Of a DNA stretch of 64,000 nt, positions 62,706 through 64,000 are shown piece after piece. The stretch lies in NCBI GenBank assembly GCA_944358385.1, contig CALVQW010000004.1, forward strand, positions 55,306 through 119,305, in the 5' to 3' direction. The notes below the pieces were generated by a model, which saw only the letters and a program-made list of their open reading frames with translations, made no database searches and was not told the origin of the DNA. A program made the translations under genes and the position numbers. Every line of letters begins with the position of its first letter. The first letter of the stretch is position 1. The stretch comes from an uncultured Clostridia bacterium (GTDB lineage: Bacteria > Bacillota > Clostridia > Christensenellales > CAG-917).

Positions 62706-64000
62706 TTGCTTCCCCTCCTCAAGCTCTTACGAATGCTCTGCCCGTTGAGGGATTTATTGAACCCGAACGCCACAAGTTCGACGATCAAGAGAAGCATGAC
62801 TTCTATGAAGAAGTAATTGCCCGCCGAGATGAACGCAAGGCTGCTGCCCGGAATGACCGCGGCAATGAGCGATACGAGCGGCAGAAGCACGAGCGTCGGC
62901 AGGAAAATGAGCGCCATCTGGATATACAGCGAGCGGCTGGAAACCTTGTTCGGAATACCGAGCGTTCTGTACACCGCAAAATCCGCCTGATAGATCTTCA
63001 CGCTGCGCATAAAGATGATGCCGATCAGCACGCCGACAAGAAGGCTTGCGGCGATGAGTGCAACATACCAGAGTACGTTCGACGTGAACACGTCCCCCGC
63101 GCTCTGCACATAAATGCCGCTCGTGGACAAAAGCCCCATATATCCTTCGGGCAGTTTTGAAACAGCCGCACGCGCCGCGTCGTCCGAGGGAAAATACAGG
63201 CACGCCTGCGCAGCGGAGGAAAAACCGCCTTCAAACATGGCGGCATAGTCCGCTTCGCTCATTTCGACGATGAGTCCGTCAATGCTTTCGTTCTCTCCGC
63301 TCGCGTCCGCCACGATATACGCCTTATCCGCCTTTGCCGTAAACACCGCCGTCCGCCCCACCACGTTGAAGTAATTTGAGTTGACGAGGTTGATGTTTCC
63401 GTCCGCAAGATTTTCGTTGACGGCAAAGGTATAGACCGTCGTTTCGTCCTCGCCAAGCCGCACCGTGCTGTTTACCGCCTGTATTTTCAGCCCGTTTTCC
63501 GCGAGCGCGCCGTAGCCGAGATACAGCCGCACATCCTCTGCCGTGAGCGAAGTTTTTATCTCTATGTTTTCCAGCCCTACGCCCGCATTCGTGAACGCCG
63601 TCGCTATCGCGTTCGCGTCCCGATTTGCCGACTGCGGAAGCACCAATACGCCTTCGTTTGCCTGCAAGTTGTATTCATACGGAGAATACAGGCAGATAAC
63701 TTCATAATTCCCAAGCATATCCCCGCTTTCGGGAACGGCGACGGTAAATTCGGAAAACTCCCTGTCACCCAATATGTAACCCGCGTTCGTATCATAGGCG
63801 AGTTCGTCCAGCGTTTCCGCAGAAATGCCGTCTCCCGTGCCCGACACGATGACCTTGCCCTCTATCCCCACGCCGTCCAGCGTGGTCGTGAGCGGTGATA
63901 TAAGACTCTGCCCGAACAGCGCGATGACGAGAAAGAGCGTTACCGCGCACACCGCGAGCGCAAGGCTCATCATCGTAGTGAATTTGGGGCGGCTCTTATA
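62702..64000 (-). CDS. FtsX-type permease, partial at the window edge
   Basis: The frame is open to base 64000 (reading YKSRPKFTTMMSLALAVCAV at the edge), so the start lies outside and at least 432 residues are encoded here. One membrane segment comes near the visible start, then a large outside domain, then three segments (WYVALIAASLLVGVLIGIIF, LIFLPTLVLLPLVSLIAAVI, AGNYFFIEVMLLLIVELVAF). It pairs with the fused ATPase-permease downstream, and a basic C-terminus (KSLRRGSK) faces the cytoplasm. Confidence 0.85.
   Translation of the reverse strand, partial: YKSRPKFTTMMSLALAVCAVTLFLVIALFGQSLISPLTTTLDGVGIEGKVIVSGTGDGISAETLDELAYDTNAGYILGDREFSEFTVAVPESGDMLGNYEVICLYSPYEYNLQANEGVLVLPQSANRDANAIATAFTNAGVGLENIEIKTSLTAEDVRLYLGYGALAENGLKIQAVNSTVRLGEDETTVYTFAVNENLADGNINLVNSNYFNVVGRTAVFTAKADKAYIVADASGENESIDGLIVEMSEADYAAMFEGGFSSAAQACLYFPSDDAARAAVSKLPEGYMGLLSTSGIYVQSAGDVFTSNVLWYVALIAASLLVGVLIGIIFMRSVKIYQADFAVYRTLGIPNKVSSRSLYIQMALIFLPTLVLLPLVSLIAAVIPGSSLAFISAGNYFFIEVMLLLIVELVAFGFNKSLNGQSIRKSLRRGSK

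Overview
The window looks like a chromosome segment from a high-GC, monoderm Firmicute. Support comes from ClpC with a McsA/McsB arginine-kinase pair, a bifunctional Rel enzyme, RarA, the ruvCAB-queA-tgt-yajC-secD-secF-recJ-rel order typical of Clostridia, strong GGAGG ribosome sites and TTGACA/TATAAT promoters. A gut Clostridia lineage such as Christensenellales is a reasonable guess but is inference.

Layout. 1-0.3 kb: 5' part of a DNA methyltransferase gene leaving the window. 0.4-0.8 kb: a small membrane protein. 0.9-20.1 kb: a long, tightly spaced minus-strand run read hpf - TIM-barrel isomerase - pgi - yfbR - degenerate ABC ATPase - ruvC - ruvA - ruvB - queA - tgt - yajC - secD - secF - recJ - rel - MBL hydrolase - hemZ, with one opposite-strand membrane gene. 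20.2-28.2 kb: a hypothetical gene, the galE-mcsA-mcsB-clpC operon (no ctsR) and a divergent dinB-rdgB-phosphoesterase set. 28.2-31.2 kb: a membrane gene broken by a 277-bp terminal-inverted-repeat element, a five-tRNA cluster (Gly, Arg, His, Gln, Lys) and repeat-rich non-coding DNA. 31.2-38.2 kb: a PocR/AraC regulator divergent from a hydrolase/polytopic membrane fusion, rarA, a radical SAM gene and a TetR gene.

38.345-50.493 kb is a 12.1-kb integrated element bounded by a 46-bp direct repeat of the 3' half of tRNA-Lys(CTT). It carries a tyrosine integrase beside the intact tRNA, an XRE repressor, and a translationally coupled minus-strand operon of small and single-pass membrane proteins ending in a Zot/pI-like P-loop ATPase. 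That is the plan of a filamentous-phage (inovirus-like) provirus, and I consider it the main find. It also has a cluster of four hairpins just behind the Zot gene, a possible small RNA with its own promoter and terminator, and two cargo modules at the left end (a DUF4238-like gene and a ParE/Phd toxin-antitoxin pair), each between direct repeats. I found no recognisable replication initiator and no secretin.

50.5-64 kb: tRNA-Gly and tRNA-Leu with repeat debris, then a minus-strand surface locus read from the right edge: FtsX-type permease (partial), ATPase-permease fusion, two very large lipoproteins (InlB-type repeats; BspA-like leucine-rich repeats), a NEAT-like anchored protein and a DtxR-family metal regulator. 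The last two suggest, but do not prove, a link to iron or haem.
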